DNA of 51,245 nt from Herminiimonas sp. (GTDB lineage: Bacteria; Pseudomonadota; Gammaproteobacteria; Burkholderiales; Burkholderiaceae_D). The notes beneath the pieces were generated by a model, which was not told the DNA's origin, searched no databases, and saw only the letters and a list, made by a program, of their open reading frames with translations. Positions 48,116 through 51,245 of this stretch are shown one piece after another (within the stretch, counting starts at the first letter, position 1; every line of letters starts with the position of its first letter). The position numbers and the translations under genes were made by a program. The stretch covers positions 1 through 51,245 of the forward strand of contig JAQGMO010000018.1 of assembly GCA_028292315.1 (NCBI GenBank), read 5' to 3'.

Positions 48116-48143
48116 AAACCGCGCCGTATGAGCGGCGCGGTTT
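48116..48143 (-). terminator. Intrinsic terminator for the pnt operon
   Basis: Perfect 11-bp stem, AAACCGCGCCG at 48116-48126 and CGGCGCGGTTT at 48133-48143, with loop TATGAG. Read on the minus strand, the stem ends in a run of seven T, 57 bases after the pntB stop. On the plus strand it follows ubiH directly and has a weaker T-run, so it may work both ways. Confidence 0.85.
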
Positions 48144-48199
48144 GGTAATGGCGGCCGGCGCAGGGGTAACGCGTCCCCCGCCATGGCCTTGGCTATCCG

Positions 48200-49660
48200 T
48201 TAATCTATGGCCTTCACCATATCTTCAATGACTTTCTTTGCGTCGCCAAACACCATCATGGTCTTATCCATGTAAAACAGCTCGTTGTCGAGACCGGCAT
48301 AACCAGCCGCCATCGAACGCTTGTTGACGATCACGGTCTTGGCTTTATACGCTTCCAGGATCGGCATGCCGGCGATCGGCGATTTAGGATCTTTCGCCGC
48401 CGGATTGACCACGTCGTTAGCGCCGAGCACCAGCACCACGTCGGCCTGGCCAAACTCGCTGTTGATGTCTTCCATCTCGAACACCTGCTCGTAGGGCACT
48501 TCCGCTTCCGCCAGCAACACGTTCATGTGACCCGGCATGCGGCCTGCCACCGGATGGATCGCATATTTCACGTTCACGCCCTTGTGCGTCAGCTTCTCGG
48601 CCAATTCATTCAAGGCATGCTGAGCCCGCGCCACGGCCAGACCGTAACCCGGAACGATGATGACGGTTTCCGCATTGCCCATCAGGAACGCTGCGTCATC
48701 GGCTGAACCGGACTTGACGGGTCGCGCTTCCTGCGCGCCGGCGGCAGCTGCCGACGTATCACCGCCGAATCCGCCCAGGATCACATTGAAGAATGAGCGG
48801 TTCATCGCCTTGCACATGATGTAGGACAGGATCGCGCCGGACGAACCGACCAGCGATCCGGCAATGATCAGCATCGAGTTATTCAGCGAGAATCCGATAC
48901 CGGCCGCCGCCCAGCCCGAGTAACTGTTCAACATCGACACCACCACCGGCATGTCCGCGCCGCCGATCGGGATGATGATCAGGACGCCGAGCACGAAGGC
49001 GATCGCGGCCATCACGATGAATGGCGTCCAGGCTGATTCGTTGCCCGGTGCGAAGCAAAAGATCAGGCCGAAACCGACCATTGCAATGGCCAGTGCCAGG
49101 TTGACGAAATGCTGGCCCTTGAAAGTGACCGGCGCTCCCTGGAATAAACGGAACTTGTATTTACCGGACAGCTTGCCGAACGCGATGACCGAGCCGGAAA
49201 AGGTAATTGCGCCGACGAAGGTACCGATGAACAATTCGAGACGGTTACCAAATGGAATCGGCGTTCCTTTTGTCGCGATATTGAAAGCCCATGGTTCCGA
49301 GACCGCGGCGATTGCAATACAAACGGCTGCCAGACCGATCAGCGAGTGCATCGCCGCCACCAGTTCCGGCATCTTGGTCATTTGCACTTTTTTGGCGAGC
49401 ATGGTACCGATGGCACCACCGACCACGACGCCGAGCAATACCAATAGCAGGCCGGGCCCGGTGGCCGACTGTTCTGCTCTCAGCTTGATGATCAATACGA
49501 TCGTGGTCAGGGTGGCGATCGCCATGCCGATCATGCCGAAGGCATTGCCGCGTCGCGCGGTGGACGGATGCGACAAGCCCTTGAGCGCCTGGATAAAACA
49601 GACCGATGCGATCAGGTACAGCATCGTCACCAGGTTCATGCTGACAAAATTCATATTCAT
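48200..49660 (-). CDS. pntB: NAD(P) transhydrogenase beta subunit
   Basis: PntB, 486 residues, is the inner-membrane proton channel plus the NADP-binding domain of the proton-translocating transhydrogenase, which makes NADPH from NADH. About nine membrane helices fill residues 1-290; the NADP domain (305-486) has VPGYGLAVARAQHALNELAEKL and the HPVAGRMPGHMNVLLAEA and GANDVVNPAA motifs. Its ATG overlaps the pntAB stop by one base (TAATG). Confidence 0.97.
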   Translation of the reverse strand: MNMNFVSMNLVTMLYLIASVCFIQALKGLSHPSTARRGNAFGMIGMAIATLTTIVLIIKLRAEQSATGPGLLLVLLGVVVGGAIGTMLAKKVQMTKMPELVAAMHSLIGLAAVCIAIAAVSEPWAFNIATKGTPIPFGNRLELFIGTFVGAITFSGSVIAFGKLSGKYKFRLFQGAPVTFKGQHFVNLALAIAMVGFGLIFCFAPGNESAWTPFIVMAAIAFVLGVLIIIPIGGADMPVVVSMLNSYSGWAAAGIGFSLNNSMLIIAGSLVGSSGAILSYIMCKAMNRSFFNVILGGFGGDTSAAAAGAQEARPVKSGSADDAAFLMGNAETVIIVPGYGLAVARAQHALNELAEKLTHKGVNVKYAIHPVAGRMPGHMNVLLAEAEVPYEQVFEMEDINSEFGQADVVLVLGANDVVNPAAKDPKSPIAGMPILEAYKAKTVIVNKRSMAAGYAGLDNELFYMDKTMMVFGDAKKVIEDMVKAID

Positions 49661-49986
49661 TATTTCACTCCTCCGTCACCGGCCTTCGGCAAAACCTTCG
49701 GCTCTTTTTTCCTGAACATTTCCAGCATGCGCTGCGTGACCAGAAAGCCACCGAACACGTTGACCGCGGCCAATGCCACCGCCACCGTGCCCATGACCTG
49801 ACCCAGCAGACCTTCGGTCAGGCCGGCCGCCAGCATGGCGCCGACGATAATGATTGCCGAGATGGCATTGGTGACCGCCATCAGCGGCGTATGCAAGGCC
49901 GGCGTGACGGTCCAGACGACGTGATAACCGACGTAAATCGCCAGCACGAAGATGATGAGATTGATGACGGTATGGCTGACTTCCAT
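49660..49986 (-). CDS. pntAB: NAD(P) transhydrogenase alpha-2 subunit
   Basis: The small membrane subunit, 108 residues with three or four helices ([52 protein letters not shown]). In three-gene transhydrogenases it supplies the membrane part that E. coli fuses to PntA. It sits between panD (57-base gap) and pntB (one-base overlap). Confidence 0.95.
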   Translation of the reverse strand: MEVSHTVINLIIFVLAIYVGYHVVWTVTPALHTPLMAVTNAISAIIIVGAMLAAGLTEGLLGQVMGTVAVALAAVNVFGGFLVTQRMLEMFRKKEPKVLPKAGDGGVK

Positions 49987-50042
49987 GATGCCCTCTTTTA
50001 TATGATGGAGACAGAAATTCGCTTTGCGCCTCGTGCTTCCAC

Positions 50043-50402
50043 TTATTTTTTTAAACCGGTGATCTGGTTCTTGTTATCGACAAAAACAATTTTTTGCTGG
50101 TAGGTTTCAATCTCGGCGTCAGTCATCGGGGCATAGGTGCAGATGATCAGCAGATCGCCCAGGTGCGCACGGCGTGCCGCAGCGCCGTTCAGGGAAATCT
50201 CGCCGCTGCCGCGTTTGCCGCGAATCGCGTAAGTGGAAAAACGTTCGCCATTATTAACGTTGTACAGCTCGATTTTTTCAAACTCGCGAATATCGGCCGC
50301 TTCCAGCAGATTCTCGTCGATTCCGCACGAGCCTTCATAATTCAAATCGCATTCAGTAACGGCAACGCGATGAATCTTCGCGCGCAACATGATTCTTTGC
50401 AT
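50043..50402 (-). CDS. panD: Aspartate 1-decarboxylase precursor
   Basis: PanD makes beta-alanine for pantothenate and coenzyme A. The 119 residues are standard length; the self-cleavage site lies between G24 and S25 ([12 protein letters not shown]), giving the pyruvoyl group. K9 is also in place. It lies inside the transhydrogenase operon, 12 bases after pntAA, not with panB or panC. Confidence 0.96.
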   Translation of the reverse strand: MQRIMLRAKIHRVAVTECDLNYEGSCGIDENLLEAADIREFEKIELYNVNNGERFSTYAIRGKRGSGEISLNGAAARRAHLGDLLIICTYAPMTDAEIETYQQKIVFVDNKNQITGLKK

Positions 50403-50414
50403 TCTTCCCTACTC

Positions 50415-51245
50415 CTATTTACGCAGCACTTCGCCGTTGGCGCACAACAGCGTGGCGGCGACGATTTCATCTTCACGATTAATTGTTAAGCCGGCATCCT
50501 TGTCCACGATCAGCTTGAGGAAGTCAAGCACGTTGCGCGAATACAGCGCCGACGCATCCGCCGCCACCAGCGTGGCCAGGTCGGGCTGGCCGATAATGTG
50601 CACGCCGTACTTGGTGACGGTTTTGCCAAGCTCGGATAACGGACAATTGCCGCCCTGCTCGACCGCCATGTCGACGATGACAGAACCCGGCTTCATCGCC
50701 TTTACCGTCTCTTCTCCGATCAGCACCGGCGCCTTTCGCCCCGGAATCAATGCGGTGGTAATGATGATGTCCGCCTGCTTGGCGCGCTCATGCACCAGTT
50801 CAGTCTGACGGCGCATCCAGTCGGCCGGCATCGGGCGCGCGTAGCCGCCGACGCCTTGCGCGATTTCCTTTTCTTCGTCAGTAATAAACGGCACATCGAG
50901 GAATTTTGCGCCCAGCGACTCGACCTGCTCCTTGACCGGCGGCCGCACGTCGGATGCTTCGATCACTGCGCCCAGGCGCTTGGCCGTGGCAATTGCCTGC
51001 AAACCGGCCACGCCCACGCCCATGATCAGCATGCGCGCCGCTTTGACGGTGCCGGCGGCGGTCATCAGCATCGGCATGAAACGCTGGTATGTATTGGCTG
51101 CCATCAGGACAGCCTTGTAACCGGCGATATTGGCTTGCGACGACAGCACATCCATCGATTGGGCGCGCGTGATGCGCGGCGCTGCTTCCAGGGCGAACGC
51201 GGTCAGTCCGTGGCTCGCCATCGCCGCGATATTGTCGGCATCGAA
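50415..51245 (-). CDS. pntAA: NAD(P) transhydrogenase alpha-1 subunit, C-terminal part (runs off right edge)
   Basis: The soluble NAD-binding subunit. The frame stays open to the right edge, so the N-terminal roughly 100 residues are missing; 276 residues are seen. Motifs: RITRAQSMDVLSSQANIAGYKAV, the NAD fold GVGVAGLQAIATAKRLGA, and DMAVEQGGNCPLS. It is the first gene visible of pntAA-panD-pntAB-pntB. Confidence 0.95.
   Translation of the reverse strand, partial: FDADNIAAMASHGLTAFALEAAPRITRAQSMDVLSSQANIAGYKAVLMAANTYQRFMPMLMTAAGTVKAARMLIMGVGVAGLQAIATAKRLGAVIEASDVRPPVKEQVESLGAKFLDVPFITDEEKEIAQGVGGYARPMPADWMRRQTELVHERAKQADIIITTALIPGRKAPVLIGEETVKAMKPGSVIVDMAVEQGGNCPLSELGKTVTKYGVHIIGQPDLATLVAADASALYSRNVLDFLKLIVDKDAGLTINREDEIVAATLLCANGEVLRK

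Overview
The window looks like a chromosomal segment of a Gram-negative betaproteobacterium in the Burkholderiales, most likely an Oxalobacteraceae-like organism. This rests on gene content: miaB-phoH-ybeY-corC-lnt-glyQ-glyS, lptD-surA-pdxA-ksgA, amgK-murU, a Bug-type solute receptor, a two-subunit glycyl-tRNA synthetase and moderately high GC coding regions. I could run no database search, so the taxonomy is an inference from gene order and protein style.

Left part (1-14100). A truncated alpha-2-macroglobulin-like gene runs off the left edge on the minus strand. Divergent from it is a small exported protein followed by a long plus-strand housekeeping run: miaB (tRNA modification), phoH-like ATPase, ybeY (rRNA maturation), corC-type CBS protein, lnt (lipoprotein N-acylation), glyQ and glyS, gmhB (LPS heptose), a PlsC-like acyltransferase and a YgjP-like zinc metallopeptidase. 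The themes are translation and envelope biogenesis.

Middle part (14100-33660). This is more accessory: gloA with a small membrane peptide, a 981-residue cytosolic hybrid sensor kinase, a DUF3820 protein, a membrane metallophosphoesterase, several unrecognised proteins and an ASCH-like phage-type protein. It also holds a fumarylacetoacetate hydrolase-family enzyme divergent from an alpha/beta hydrolase-Bug receptor pair, an MFS transporter with a C-terminal monooxygenase-like domain, a LysR regulator divergent from azoR and pirin, a membrane hybrid sensor kinase, and a NUDIX-metallo-beta-lactamase fusion.

Right part (33660-51245). Minus strand: putA, and the run lptD-surA-pdxA-ksgA-creA. Plus strand, divergent from lptD: amgK-murU-pepP-ubiH. 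The window ends in a minus-strand transhydrogenase operon, pntAA-panD-pntAB-pntB, with panD inside it and a clear hairpin terminator after pntB.

No rRNA, tRNA, CRISPR array, insertion sequence or prophage was found. The least ordinary features are short tandem repeats of about 10-14 bp just upstream of several genes (ygjP-like, the hydrolase, putA, amgK), the 664-base regulatory region before the hydrolase, panD inside the pnt operon, and the domain fusions. I saw no clearly novel multi-gene system.
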